This document shows positions 7,929-16,745 of a stretch of DNA of 48,626 bases, in pieces (positions within the stretch are counted from its first letter, which is position 1; each line of letters starts with the position of its first letter). A program made the position numbers and the translations under genes. The stretch is from Kiritimatiellia bacterium. GTDB lineage: Bacteria; Verrucomicrobiota; Kiritimatiellia; RFP12; UBA1067. The stretch is taken from the NCBI GenBank assembly GCA_017403825.1, contig JAFRDO010000021.1:1-48626 (forward strand). Direction: 5' to 3'. The notes under the pieces were generated by a model. That model was not told the DNA's origin and searched no databases. It saw only the letters and a program-made list of their open reading frames with translations.

Positions 7929-9665
7929 ATGGCAGAAGTTACCGACGAAATGAGGCGGCACAGCGCGGCGCACATGATGGCGCGCGCGGTAATGAACGTT
8001 TTTCCCGACGTTCAGGTGGACATCGGGCCCGCTACGGAAGACGGGTTCTACTACGACTTCGACCTGCCGCACAGGCTTTCGCCCGAGGACTTCCCGAAGA
8101 TCGAGGCGGAGATCGCGCGCCTTATCGCGCTTGACGAGCCTTTCGTGCGCAAGGAGGTGTCCGCCGACGAGGCGAAGGTACTGCTCGCCGGCCAGAAGTA
8201 CAAGCTGGAGCGTCTTCAGGACGTGATTGCGGACGGCGTCGCGATATCGACCTACGCGGTCGGCGACTACGTGGAGATGTGCCGCGGGCCGCATGTGGAG
8301 CATTCCGCCCAGATCGGCGTGGTGAAGCTCACCCGCGTCGCCGGCAGCTACTACCGCGGCGACGAGAAGAACAAGATGCTCCAGCGCATCTACGGCATCG
8401 TCGCGAAGGACCAGGCCGAGCTTGACGCTATCATCGCCCGCGAGGAGGAGGCGAAGAAGCGCGACCACCGCGTCCTCGGAAAGCAGCTGGAGCTGTTCAC
8501 GATAACGGAGTCTGTCGGCCCGGGCCTCGCGCACTGGCTGCCGAAGGGCGCGCGCGTGCGCGTCGCGATCGAGGAGTACTGGCGCAAAAAGCACTACGAG
8601 GCCGGCTACGAGATCGTCTACACGCCGCACGTCGGCAAGTCGAACCTCTGGGAGACGTCGGGGCACCTCTCGTTCTACAAGGAAGGCATGTTCCCGGTGA
8701 TGAAGGTGCAGGAGGGCAGCGGCGAGGACGCATACGTCCAGGACTACTACGTGAAGCCCATGAACTGCCCGTTCCACATACAGGTCTACCAGTTCAAGAA
8801 GCGCAGCTACCGCGACCTGCCGATGCGCCTCGCGGAGCTTGGCACCGTCTACCGCTACGAGAAGGACGGCGTGCGCCACGGTCTCTTCCGCGTGCGCGGC
8901 TTCACGCAGGATGACGCGCACATCTTCTGCACGCCCGAGCAGATCGTGCAGGAGATAAGGGACACCGTCGAGTTCGCGAAGGGAATGCTCGGCAAGTTCG
9001 GCTTCCATGACATTCAGGCGTACCTCTCCACCAAGCCCGAGAAGGCGGTCGGCGACCCTGCCCGCTGGGAGCAGGCGACGCAGTCGCTCAGGGACGCGCT
9101 CGATCAGGAGGGCATGAGCTATGAGGTGGACGAGGGCGGCGGCGCGTTCTACGGTCCGAAGATCGACATGAAGATCAAGGACGCGCTCGGACGGCCTTGG
9201 CAGCTCGGCACGGTGCAGTTCGACTTCAACCTGCCGGAGCGCTTTGACCTCACCTACGTCGGCGCCGACGGCAAGGACCACCGCCCGTACATGGTACACC
9301 GCGCGCTGCTCGGCTCCATCGAGCGCTTCTTCGGCATTCTCATCGAGCATTACGCGGGGGCGTTCCCGCTTTGGCTCGCGCCGGAGCAGGTTCGAGTGCT
9401 GCCGGTCAGCGACAAGGCGCTCGACTACGCGAAGAAGGTGCAGTCCGGCCTTCGTGCGGCAGGGTTCCGCGTCGACGTGGACTCCTCGGCCGAGAAGCTC
9501 GGCGCGAAGATTCGCGAGGCGACGCTCATGAAGGTTCCGTACCAGGTGGTGGTCGGTCCGCGCGACGAGGCGAACGGCACGGTATCCGTCCGCAGCCGCG
9601 CCGCCGGCGACCTGGGCGCCATGACGCTCGACGCGTTCCTGGAGCGCCTTCGCGCGGAGGAATGA
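7929..9665 (+). CDS. thrS: Threonyl-tRNA synthetase lacking the N-terminal TGS domain
   Basis: ThrRS charges tRNA-Thr and edits mischarged Ser. The 578-residue protein begins directly in the editing (N2) domain with RRHSAAHMMARAV (HxxxH, residues 11-15) and CRGPHVE, then runs through a class II catalytic core. The zinc ligands are C in MNCPFH (about 279), H in DDAHIF (about 330) and H in HRALLGS (about 458). A C-terminal anticodon domain ends GAMTLDAFLERL. About 60 residues of TGS domain normally precede HSAAH and are absent; the promoter and ribosome site just upstream exclude a longer protein. A GTG at 7923 is an alternative start adding two residues. The stop overlaps lpxI (ATGA). Confidence 0.95.
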   Translation: MAEVTDEMRRHSAAHMMARAVMNVFPDVQVDIGPATEDGFYYDFDLPHRLSPEDFPKIEAEIARLIALDEPFVRKEVSADEAKVLLAGQKYKLERLQDVIADGVAISTYAVGDYVEMCRGPHVEHSAQIGVVKLTRVAGSYYRGDEKNKMLQRIYGIVAKDQAELDAIIAREEEAKKRDHRVLGKQLELFTITESVGPGLAHWLPKGARVRVAIEEYWRKKHYEAGYEIVYTPHVGKSNLWETSGHLSFYKEGMFPVMKVQEGSGEDAYVQDYYVKPMNCPFHIQVYQFKKRSYRDLPMRLAELGTVYRYEKDGVRHGLFRVRGFTQDDAHIFCTPEQIVQEIRDTVEFAKGMLGKFGFHDIQAYLSTKPEKAVGDPARWEQATQSLRDALDQEGMSYEVDEGGGAFYGPKIDMKIKDALGRPWQLGTVQFDFNLPERFDLTYVGADGKDHRPYMVHRALLGSIERFFGILIEHYAGAFPLWLAPEQVRVLPVSDKALDYAKKVQSGLRAAGFRVDVDSSAEKLGAKIREATLMKVPYQVVVGPRDEANGTVSVRSRAAGDLGAMTLDAFLERLRAEE

Positions 9666-10498
9666 TCTCAAAGCTTCTCGTAGTGGCGGGCGCGGGAGGC
9701 TATCCGCGGCTCGTGATCGAGGGGGCGAAGCGCGCAGGCGTCGCCCGCGTGGACGTGCTGTCGGTCCGCGGCTCCACCGAAGCGGCGACCGTGCGCGCGG
9801 CGGACGGCGAGCATCGCGTCGCGCTTGGCGCGCTCGACGAGGCCGTGCGGTGGGCCGGCACGCAGGGCTACGACGGACTCGTGATGGCTGGTCAGATAAA
9901 TCCGCTCTCGCTGTTCCGCTGTCGGTTCAGCGACGAGGTGAAGGCCTGGCTGCGCGAGCTGCCGACGAAGAACGCGCACACGATATTCCGCAAGCTCATC
10001 GAGAAGTTCGAGTCATACGGATCGAAGGTCTTGCCGGCGTCGCTGTATATGGACGGGCACTTGCCGGGAGTCGGGCCGCTCGCCGGACGCGAGCTTACTG
10101 AAACTGAGGCTTCGGACGTGCGCCGCGGCATGGAGGTGGCACGCGACGTCGGGGCGCACGACGTCGGGCAGACGGTCGTTGTGAAGTCGGGCATGGTGCT
10201 CGCCGTGGAGGCGTTCGAGGGCACGAACGCGGCGATACGCCGCGGCGGTCGCCTCGGCGGCAAGGGCTCCGTCGTCTTCAAGGCTGCACGCGAAGGTCAC
10301 GACATGCGCTTCGACATTCCGGTCGTCGGACTGAAGACCCTCAAGGTCATGAAACGCGCCGGCGCGACCGCGCTCGCATTTCAGGCGGGACGCCTCATAA
10401 TGCTCGATCGCGAGGCGGTCGCCGACTTCGCAAACCGCCACGGCATCGCCGTCGTCGGTGTGGACTCTGGCCTTCCGCCGGCACCGCTGAGGCCATGA
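9662..10498 (+). CDS. lpxI: UDP-2,3-diacylglucosamine diphosphatase LpxI
   Basis: LpxI hydrolyses UDP-2,3-diacylglucosamine to lipid X, the step before LpxB in lipid A synthesis; it is the non-LpxH version of this enzyme. The 278-residue protein has the two LpxI parts: an N-terminal domain (VVAGAGGYPRLVIEGAKRAG; GLVMAGQINPLSLF) and a C-terminal DUF1009 catalytic domain (DVGAHDVGQTVVVKSGMVLAVEAFEGTNAAI; FDIPVVGLKTL). The start ATG at 9662 overlaps the thrS stop, and the stop overlaps the lpxB start, so three genes are coupled in a row. The lpxI-lpxB adjacency strongly supports the call. Confidence 0.93.
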   Translation: MISKLLVVAGAGGYPRLVIEGAKRAGVARVDVLSVRGSTEAATVRAADGEHRVALGALDEAVRWAGTQGYDGLVMAGQINPLSLFRCRFSDEVKAWLRELPTKNAHTIFRKLIEKFESYGSKVLPASLYMDGHLPGVGPLAGRELTETEASDVRRGMEVARDVGAHDVGQTVVVKSGMVLAVEAFEGTNAAIRRGGRLGGKGSVVFKAAREGHDMRFDIPVVGLKTLKVMKRAGATALAFQAGRLIMLDREAVADFANRHGIAVVGVDSGLPPAPLRP

Positions 10499-11646
10499 AG
10501 ATCCTGCTCCTAGCCGGCGAGGAGTCCGGAATGATGTACCGCGAACGGATCGCGGCGAAGGTTGGCGGACTGTGCCCCGACGCCGAGATACGCGGCTACG
10601 GCGACTACGGATTCAACGTTGGCGATCTCGCCGTAATGGGGATTCTCGCCGTGCTGCGGCGGATATTCTTCTTCATGCGCGTGAAGCGGACGATGGAACG
10701 GGCGATAGACGAGTGGCGTCCCGACGTCGTGTGCACCGTTGACTATCCGGGGATGAATCTCAAGCTGGCCGCCTACGCCAAGGCGCGGGGCATACGCACG
10801 GTCCACGTGGTGTGTCCGCAGGTCTGGGCGTGGAAGCGCGGACGCATTCCGAAGATCGAGGCGGCGCTCGACAGGCTCTGCTGCTTCTTCCCGTTCGAGC
10901 CTGCGCTGTTCCGTCCAGGCTTCGCCGAGTTCGTAGGGCACCCGCTCGCGATGGAAATGGCCAAGGAAGGGGAGCGAGGTGGCGAAGAGAAGTCGCGCGA
11001 TGAGTCCGGCGGAAAGCTTCTGGCGGTCTTGCCGGGCAGCAGGCTTGGCGAGATACGCCACCACATGCCGACGCTTCTGGAGGCCGTTTCGCGGCTGTCC
11101 GGGGAAGTCGCCGGATTGAGAGTCGTCATTCCGGCTGCGAACGAAAAGGCTCGCGCGGCGATCGTCGCGCAGATCGAGCGGTTCCGCAGCAAGGGCCGTT
11201 GCGACGGGCAGGAGGCGGTTGCGGACATCGTTTCGGTCCGCGACGGCGGTGCGAGGGAGCTTTTGCGCGAGGCGGACGCGGCGGTTGTCGCCAGCGGCAC
11301 TGCGACGCTTGAAGCGGCGCTGGCGGGCTGCCCGACAGTGCTGGTCTATAAGGTGGATCCCGTCTTTGCCTTCATAGCGCGGCGTGTCATCACGGGGGTG
11401 CGCCATATCGGGCTTGCGAACATCATAGCTGAGAAGTCCGGCGCACCGTGTCCGATGCCGGAGCTTCTGCAGGAAGATTTCACCGCAGAGGCCGTTGCGG
11501 AACGTCTTAAGGCATGGCTGACCGACAAAGCCGCGAACGCGGCGGCACGCGCGGCGCTTGCGGACGCCACCGGGTTGCTGCGTGCGGAGGGGGATCCGGT
11601 TTCTGCGATTGCGCGGACGCTGTGCGGAGAGGAGGGACGATGCTGA
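10495..11646 (+). CDS. lpxB: Lipid-A-disaccharide synthase LpxB
   Basis: LpxB (GT19) joins lipid X and UDP-2,3-diacylglucosamine into the lipid A disaccharide at the inner membrane. The 383-residue product has the normal length and family blocks: LLLAGEESG (residues 4-12), VCTVDYPGMNLKLA, VVCPQVWAWKRGRIPKIE, CCFFPFEPALFRPGFAEFVGHPLA, and a C-terminal nucleotide-sugar site with AVVASGTATLEAALAGCPTVLVYKV. It overlaps lpxI at the start and thiS at the end, so it belongs to a single long transcription unit from the thrS promoter. Its presence shows a lipid A-bearing outer membrane. Confidence 0.95.
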   Translation: MKILLLAGEESGMMYRERIAAKVGGLCPDAEIRGYGDYGFNVGDLAVMGILAVLRRIFFFMRVKRTMERAIDEWRPDVVCTVDYPGMNLKLAAYAKARGIRTVHVVCPQVWAWKRGRIPKIEAALDRLCCFFPFEPALFRPGFAEFVGHPLAMEMAKEGERGGEEKSRDESGGKLLAVLPGSRLGEIRHHMPTLLEAVSRLSGEVAGLRVVIPAANEKARAAIVAQIERFRSKGRCDGQEAVADIVSVRDGGARELLREADAAVVASGTATLEAALAGCPTVLVYKVDPVFAFIARRVITGVRHIGLANIIAEKSGAPCPMPELLQEDFTAEAVAERLKAWLTDKAANAAARAALADATGLLRAEGDPVSAIARTLCGEEGRC

Positions 11647-11834
11647 GGATCAACGGCAAAGAGCAGGACGTTGCAGGCCAGGCGCTTGCAGACTATCTGT
11701 CATCCGTCGGCTACAATGCCGCGCGCGTCGTGGTTGAGATCAACGAGGCCATCGTGCCGAGAGACCGCTATGCTGGAACAATTCTGCGCGACGGCGATGT
11801 CGTAGAAATCGTCTGCTTTATGGGAGGCGGCTAA
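11640..11834 (+). CDS. thiS: Sulfur carrier protein ThiS
   Basis: ThiS carries the sulfur for thiazole formation as a C-terminal thiocarboxylate. The 64-residue beta-grasp protein has the family pattern MLRINGKEQDV, LADYLSSVGY, RVVVEINEAIVPRDRY, LRDGDVVEIVCFMGGG. It ends in glycines, as needed for adenylation by ThiF. The ATG at 11640 overlaps the end of lpxB by seven bases. No TPP riboswitch can be placed upstream because there is no leader. Confidence 0.93.
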   Translation: MLRINGKEQDVAGQALADYLSSVGYNAARVVVEINEAIVPRDRYAGTILRDGDVVEIVCFMGGG

Positions 11835-11836
11835 CG

Positions 11837-12472
11837 ATGGCTCCGGACCGCGAAACCCTGCATGCCGCGCTCGTCGAGCGCCACGGCGCAGCGCGTCAGG
11901 CGAAATTCGATGCCGCGCACGTTGCGGTGTGCGGACTGGGAGGGCTTGGCTCCAACATCGCCGTCGCGCTTGCGCGGGCCGGCGTGGGGCACTTGCATCT
12001 CATTGACTTCGACCGGGTGGAGCCGTCGAACCTTAACCGCCAGCAGTATGCTGCGGCGCAGGTCGGGCTTGCCAAGGCCGAGGCGTTGAAGGCTAACATC
12101 GCCGCAATCAACCCGTATTGCGAGGTGACGGCGGAGGCGGTGCGGATTACGGAGGAGAACGTCGCCGTGCTGCTGTCCGGCGACGACATAATTTGCGAGG
12201 CGTTCGACCGCGCGGAGGAGAAGGCCATGCTCGTCTCGTCCGCGCTGGCGGCGTATCCTGACAAGCCTGTGGTCGCGGCGTCCGGCATGGCCGGACTTGA
12301 GTCCGCAAACCGCATATCGACCGTGCGCGTCTCGAAGCGGCTCTACGTCTGCGGCGACCGCACGGCGGACGTGGCGGACGGCCTCGGGCTCTACGGCGCG
12401 CGCGTCCTGGTGTGCGCGGCGCATCAGGCGACGATGATACTGCGTCTAATAGACGGATCGGAAGAACCATGA
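11837..12472 (+). CDS. thiF: Sulfur carrier adenylyltransferase ThiF (short form)
   Basis: ThiF adenylates the ThiS C-terminus for sulfur transfer. The 211-residue protein has the E1-like nucleotide site [21 protein letters not shown] (about residues 30-50), [17 protein letters not shown], and the acidic [13 protein letters not shown] segment. It is the short form of about 200-215 residues that lacks the zinc-binding CxxC pairs of the E. coli enzyme. It is commonly found with ThiS-ThiG-ThiH in anaerobes. It starts two bases after the thiS stop, and its stop overlaps thiG. Confidence 0.9.
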   Translation: MAPDRETLHAALVERHGAARQAKFDAAHVAVCGLGGLGSNIAVALARAGVGHLHLIDFDRVEPSNLNRQQYAAAQVGLAKAEALKANIAAINPYCEVTAEAVRITEENVAVLLSGDDIICEAFDRAEEKAMLVSSALAAYPDKPVVAASGMAGLESANRISTVRVSKRLYVCGDRTADVADGLGLYGARVLVCAAHQATMILRLIDGSEEP

Positions 12473-13242
12473 CGGAAGATAACGACACATTCACGCTCGG
12501 CGGACGCACGTTTACGTCGCGCTTCATTCTTGGCTCAGGCAAGTATTCGTTGAGCCTCGTTAGGGCCGCGGTGGAGCACGCGGGCGCCCAGATCGTTACG
12601 CTCTCGGTGCGACGCGCCAACACTAACGAGCGCGAGAACATACTCGACTGCATTCCCAAGGGTGTGACGCTGCTGCCGAACACGTCCGGAGCGCGCGACG
12701 CGAAGGAGGCAGTGCGCATCGCGCGGCTCGCCCGCGAGCTCGGCTGCGGTGACTTCGTGAAGATCGAGATCATGCGCGACGCGAAGTACCTGCTGCCTGA
12801 CAATCAGGAAACGATCCGGGCGACGGAGATGCTGGCCGCCGAAGGCTTTACGGTGCTGCCGTACATGTACCCCGACCTCAACGTGGCCCGCGACCTGGTC
12901 AAGGCCGGCGCCGCCGCCGTGATGCCGCTTGGGGCGCCGATAGGGTCGAACAAGGGCCTGGCCACGGCGGACTTCATACAGATCCTCATCGACGAGATCG
13001 AACTGCCGATCATCGTGGACGCCGGCATAGGCGCGCCGAGCCAGGCCTGCCGCGCCATGGAGATGGGTGCTGCCGCAATCATGGCCAACACCGCGCTCGC
13101 CACTTCCGGCGACGTGCCGCGTATGGCCCGCGCATTCCGCCTTGCCATAGAGGCTGGGCGCGAGGCTTATCGCGCCGGGTTGGGGCGCGTTCTTGCGCGA
13201 GGCGGTTCGGCTTCCGATCCGCTCACCGGATTCTTGCGCTGA
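12469..13242 (+). CDS. thiG: Thiazole synthase ThiG
   Basis: ThiG forms the thiazole phosphate of thiamine from deoxyxylulose 5-phosphate, dehydroglycine and ThiS thiocarboxylate. The 257-residue TIM-barrel protein shows [12 protein letters not shown] (residues about 14-25), [33 protein letters not shown] (with the Schiff-base lysine), [17 protein letters not shown] and [14 protein letters not shown]. The length is normal. The ATG at 12469 overlaps the thiF stop. Confidence 0.97.
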   Translation: MTEDNDTFTLGGRTFTSRFILGSGKYSLSLVRAAVEHAGAQIVTLSVRRANTNERENILDCIPKGVTLLPNTSGARDAKEAVRIARLARELGCGDFVKIEIMRDAKYLLPDNQETIRATEMLAAEGFTVLPYMYPDLNVARDLVKAGAAAVMPLGAPIGSNKGLATADFIQILIDEIELPIIVDAGIGAPSQACRAMEMGAAAIMANTALATSGDVPRMARAFRLAIEAGREAYRAGLGRVLARGGSASDPLTGFLR

Positions 13243-13257
13243 CGGGAGAATGACCTT

Positions 13258-14529
13258 ATGGGAGAGTCGGATCCCAGGCGAAGCGACTTGATCTTCGACG
13301 CGGCGGGGCTTTCCCCGGCGGCGCTTGAGCGCAAGCACCGCCTCGAGCGTGATCCGTCGTGCCGGACGGACCCGATGGCGTACTTGCCGGGAATGGAGGA
13401 GATAGATTCCGACATCAAGGACCGCGTGCGCGCGGCGATGGCGTCGTATGACCCTTGCCGGTACACGGCTGCGGACGTGAGGCGCGCTCTTGACGGCAAC
13501 CGTTGCTCTGAGGAGGATTTCCGTGCGCTGCTTTCACCTGCCGCCGAACCGTTTCTTGAGCGTATGGCGGAGCGCGCTCGCGCCGAGACGGTGAAGCACT
13601 TCGGCAACACGGTGTACGTGTTTACGCCGCTCTACATCGCGAACCACTGCGAGAACTATTGCGTCTACTGCGGCTTCAACTGCTATAACCCGATACGCCG
13701 CATGAGGCTCGACAAGGGGCAGATCGAGCGCGAGATGGAGGTGATCGCGAAGTCCGGCATGGAGGAGGTGCTGATCCTTACCGGCGAGAGCAGGTCAGTG
13801 AGTGGCGTAGAGTACATCGGCGACGCCTGCGAGCTGGCCAGGCGGTATTTCCGGCTGGTGGGGCTCGAGGTCTACCCCATGAACACCGACGAGTACCGCT
13901 ATCTGCACGAGCGCGGCGCGGACTACGTGACCGTGTTTCAGGAGACGTATGACGTGGAGCAGTACGAAAAGCTGCACCTCATGGGACACAAGCGTGTCTG
14001 GCCGTACCGCTTTGACGCGCAGGAGCGTGCGCTGAGGGGCGGAATGCGCGGCGTCGCGTTCTCCGCGTTGCTCGGCCTTTCCGACTTCCGCAAGGACGCT
14101 CTTGCCACGGCCCTGCACGCCTGTTGGCTGCAGAAGAAATATCCTGAGGCGGAAATCAGCCTCTCGTGTCCGCGCTTAAGGCCGATAACGAATAATCCGG
14201 ACGTCCGGCCCGGCGAAATCGGCGAGCGGGAGCTTTGCCAGGTATTGTGCGCGTACCGCTTGTTCCTGCCGTTTGCCGGCATAACCGTCTCTTCGCGGGA
14301 AAGCGCCTCTTTCCGCAACGGCATCGTGAAGATTGCGGCAACGAAGGTGTCCGCCGGCGTGTCCACAGGTATAGGCGACCATGCCGCGAAATACGGACAG
14401 GGGGCCTGTTCTGGCGAGGAGGGCGACGAGCAGTTCGAGATCAGCGACGCCCGCAGCCTGGAGCGTATGCGCGCCGACCTCACCAACGGTGGCCTTCAAC
14501 CCGTCCTGAACGACTACGTCTACGTCTGA
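13258..14529 (+). CDS. thiH: 2-iminoacetate synthase ThiH (radical SAM)
   Basis: ThiH cleaves tyrosine with a 5'-deoxyadenosyl radical to give dehydroglycine and p-cresol, supplying ThiG. The 423-residue protein has the radical SAM cluster motif CENYCVYC (CxxxCxxC, about residues 131-138), VLILTGESRSVSGVEYI after it, and a C-terminal biotin/thiamine-synthase-associated portion with VSAGVSTGIGDH near 366. GGGAG near 13244 provides the ribosome site for ATG 13258. It replaces the oxygen-dependent glycine oxidase ThiO. Last gene of the thrS-to-thiH run. Confidence 0.96.
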   Translation: MGESDPRRSDLIFDAAGLSPAALERKHRLERDPSCRTDPMAYLPGMEEIDSDIKDRVRAAMASYDPCRYTAADVRRALDGNRCSEEDFRALLSPAAEPFLERMAERARAETVKHFGNTVYVFTPLYIANHCENYCVYCGFNCYNPIRRMRLDKGQIEREMEVIAKSGMEEVLILTGESRSVSGVEYIGDACELARRYFRLVGLEVYPMNTDEYRYLHERGADYVTVFQETYDVEQYEKLHLMGHKRVWPYRFDAQERALRGGMRGVAFSALLGLSDFRKDALATALHACWLQKKYPEAEISLSCPRLRPITNNPDVRPGEIGERELCQVLCAYRLFLPFAGITVSSRESASFRNGIVKIAATKVSAGVSTGIGDHAAKYGQGACSGEEGDEQFEISDARSLERMRADLTNGGLQPVLNDYVYV

Positions 14530-14582
14530 TTCCGCAGGACTGATTGAGGTAAGGAGCGTCTGGATGAGAGAATGTAGCCCTC

Positions 14583-14612
14583 TTGAAACTCGGCACCTTA
14601 TTATGGTATAAT
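14583..14612 (+). promoter_or_regulatory. Promoter of the abiE-PIN operon
   Basis: TTGAAA (14583-14588) and TATAAT (14607-14612) are 18 bases apart, with an extended TGG before the -10. This is the best consensus match in the window. AbiEi-type antitoxins bind inverted repeats over their own promoter; no clear inverted repeat was found by eye. Confidence 0.75.
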
Positions 14613-14644
14613 ACAACAAGATTAAGAGCGCAACTGTACATAAA

Positions 14645-15472
14645 ATGTCTAGGAACGCTACAATGACAGTAAGAGAATGGGTTTATGAATCTGAAATAAC
14701 TGGACGCTCAACGTTTTCATACGCTGAGATAAGTTCTGCTTTGCCATCATATTCAAAAGCTGGACTTAGCACAGAGTTAAGCAGGTTGACACGCGCTGGA
14801 GTGATTGCTTCTGTTCATAAGGGATTTTACGTTACAATACCAACTAGATACAAGGCAACTGGCATCGTTCCACCCTTGTATTATATTGACTCGATGTTTA
14901 GATATCTTGAAAAGCCTTATTATGTGAGCTTGTTGTCGGCAGCACAATTATATGGAGCTGCGCACCAAAAGCCTCTGGTTAGTTTTGTCACTACAGTGCT
15001 GCCGCGAATGCGCACTTCCAAGGCGAAGAACCCATATATGTTCTGGGTTTATCGGAAACATATTCCAGATGGATGTCTTATTCGGGAGAGAAAAGGCGAA
15101 TGGGGGACATTCAGATGTTCTTCGCCAGAACTGACGGCCTTGGAACTGGTCCAGTATGAACATTTGGCGGGGGGGCTTAATAACGTCGCGACTGTCTTGG
15201 CGGAACTTGTTGAAAGCATCGATTTCTCATCTAAAGAAATGGCATCGCTTTTCTCTGCAATTACCAGTCGGACAATTCAACGCACGGGATATCTCATAGA
15301 AGAGGTTCTTGGCGAGGCGGAGACGGCGAAAGCTCTCTATGATGCCTACAAGCAATATGGAGCAAGGATGGAATGGGCAACTCTCTCGCTTTCGTGTAAG
15401 GCTTCCGATTGTCGCATGAACAAGAAATGGAAAATTCGAATTAACTACGATGTTGAGGTTGATGACTTATGA
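14645..15472 (+). CDS. abiEi: AbiEi-type antitoxin / transcriptional repressor
   Basis: The 275-residue protein fits the AbiEi family, the antitoxin of type IV AbiE systems, which also represses its own operon. An N-terminal winged helix (residues about 20-65; TFSYAEISSAL, LSTELSRLTRAGVIASVHKGFYV) leads into the AbiEi C-terminal domain (YVSLLSAAQLYGAAHQKPLVSFVTTV; SPELTALELVQYEHLAGGLNNVATVLAELVES). The coding region is much lower in GC than its neighbours (25 of 60 bases in the line 14701-14760), which points to horizontal acquisition. An ATG at 14663 is a possible alternative start. It overlaps the toxin gene by four bases. Confidence 0.88.
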   Translation: MSRNATMTVREWVYESEITGRSTFSYAEISSALPSYSKAGLSTELSRLTRAGVIASVHKGFYVTIPTRYKATGIVPPLYYIDSMFRYLEKPYYVSLLSAAQLYGAAHQKPLVSFVTTVLPRMRTSKAKNPYMFWVYRKHIPDGCLIRERKGEWGTFRCSSPELTALELVQYEHLAGGLNNVATVLAELVESIDFSSKEMASLFSAITSRTIQRTGYLIEEVLGEAETAKALYDAYKQYGARMEWATLSLSCKASDCRMNKKWKIRINYDVEVDDL

Positions 15473-16302
15473 TATTGGAAAAACATCTTCTCGAATGGCG
15501 CAGGCAGTTCCCTTGGACTACTATGCAGTTTGTCGAACAGGACATTCTTATTTCCCGCGTGATTGTCGCAATCTATTCTGATCCGTTCCTCGCATCCCGT
15601 CTTGCGTGGCGCGGAGGGACCGCGCTTTACAAGCTGTATGTCACGCCGCAGCCAAGATACAGCGAGGACATCGACCTTGTTCTGATCAATCCCGAGCCGA
15701 TGGGGCCGATACTTGATAGGCTCAGGAACGTCCTGTCGTTCGTGCCAGACCAGCAGGCCAAGGGCAAGCGCTACAATCATGTCATGAAGCTTCGATATGT
15801 TTCGGAGATAGAAGACATTCCCTGTAGAATCAAAGTCGAGATCAACTGCAACGAGCATTTCACCGAACTTGGATTTGACAAGGTTCCGTTCTCCATGGAA
15901 AGCGAGTGGTTCTCTGGCTCATGCGAGGTGACGGCTTATCGTTTTGACGAGATGCTTGGGACGAAGTTCAACGCGGTCTACGGCCGGAAGAAGACACGCG
16001 ACCTGTTTGACATGGACTATGTCCTGAAGCACGCAAAGCCGGACGTCGACAAGGTGCTTGCATGTTGGCGGCGCTACAAGGCCGAGCTTGGCGAAGAACT
16101 TCCGAGTTGGAGGGAATACGTTGCTAACGTCGAAAACAAGATGACCGATCCAGGATACCGAAACGGCATGGACGGGCTTTTGCGTCCCGGTGTCGAGTTT
16201 GACTCCGTCGCGGCATGGGCAAACGTCAAGTCTGGCATTGTCGACCACCTTATGACCGACCGCGACCGCGCCGATGCATATGATCGAGGAGATGCCCTAT
16301 GA
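15469..16302 (+). CDS. abiEii: AbiEii-type nucleotidyltransferase toxin
   Basis: AbiEii toxins are DUF1814 nucleotidyltransferases; characterised relatives modify tRNA and stop growth, giving abortive infection against phage. The 277-residue protein has all four family motifs: WRGGTALYKLY (residues about 46-56), YSEDIDLVLI with the catalytic aspartates (about 64-73), CRIKVEINCN (about 121-130), and FNAVYGRKKTRDLFDMDYVL (about 166-185). It looks intact. It overlaps abiEi upstream and the PIN gene downstream, both by ATGA, so all three are coupled. Confidence 0.93.
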   Translation: MILEKHLLEWRRQFPWTTMQFVEQDILISRVIVAIYSDPFLASRLAWRGGTALYKLYVTPQPRYSEDIDLVLINPEPMGPILDRLRNVLSFVPDQQAKGKRYNHVMKLRYVSEIEDIPCRIKVEINCNEHFTELGFDKVPFSMESEWFSGSCEVTAYRFDEMLGTKFNAVYGRKKTRDLFDMDYVLKHAKPDVDKVLACWRRYKAELGEELPSWREYVANVENKMTDPGYRNGMDGLLRPGVEFDSVAAWANVKSGIVDHLMTDRDRADAYDRGDAL

Positions 16303-16745
16303 CTTTTCTCGACACCAACATTGCCGTTTATGCCGTCGATTCGCATGATCCGCAGAAGCATGACATAGCAGCGGAGCTGATTGACGCCGCAGTAGGCGGA
16401 GAGGGCTTTCGCATATCGGCGCAAGTTCTTTCCGAGTTTGCGAACATCTGCCACAAGAAACTTGGGTGTACTCCACAGGAGGTCTTGAAGCTCCTCGACG
16501 GCTTGAGGTGTATCGAAACTGTTGACCAGACTCCGCAAATTGTTGCAAGAGCCGTAGAGGTAAGGGCGTTGTATGGCATTTCGCTTCAAGGTGCGATGAT
16601 CGTTGCGGCAGCGGAGAAGTCGGGGTGCGACGAACTGCTTTCCGAGGACCTGAACGACGGACAGTCCTACGCCGGTGTCAGAGTGCGCAACCCGTTTAAG
16701 GATAAAGAAACGAGAACGAAAATGGCACTGCCGACGGGGAGTTGA
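16299..16745 (+). CDS. PIN-domain (VapC-like) protein in the AbiE operon
   Basis: The 148-residue protein fits the VapC-type PIN fold: FLDTNIAVYAVD with the first aspartate (residue 5), SAQVLSEF with the glutamate (about 46), IVAAAEKSGCDELLSEDLNDGQ with the last acidic residue, and a terminal VRNPF. In relatives the helix before IVAAA begins with WDA and supplies a third metal-binding aspartate. Here it reads SLQGAMIVAAA, so that residue is glycine. No VapB-like gene is adjacent; the only partner is abiEii, whose stop it overlaps (ATGA). Its stop codon lies inside the -35 box of the secG promoter. It may be a weakened nuclease or a repurposed subunit. Confidence 0.82.
   Translation: MTFLDTNIAVYAVDSHDPQKHDIAAELIDAAVGGEGFRISAQVLSEFANICHKKLGCTPQEVLKLLDGLRCIETVDQTPQIVARAVEVRALYGISLQGAMIVAAAEKSGCDELLSEDLNDGQSYAGVRVRNPFKDKETRTKMALPTGS

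Noticed and set aside
7908..9671. A 587-codon minus-strand frame opposite thrS
   Set aside because: Shadow of thrS with low-complexity composition and no promoter or ribosome site.
11500..11640. TPP riboswitch before the thiamine genes
   Set aside because: thiS starts inside lpxB, so no leader exists, and no THI-box core could be found upstream.
14530..14582. Small gene after thiH
   Set aside because: The short frames have no conserved features; the segment is explained by the spacer before the abiE promoter.
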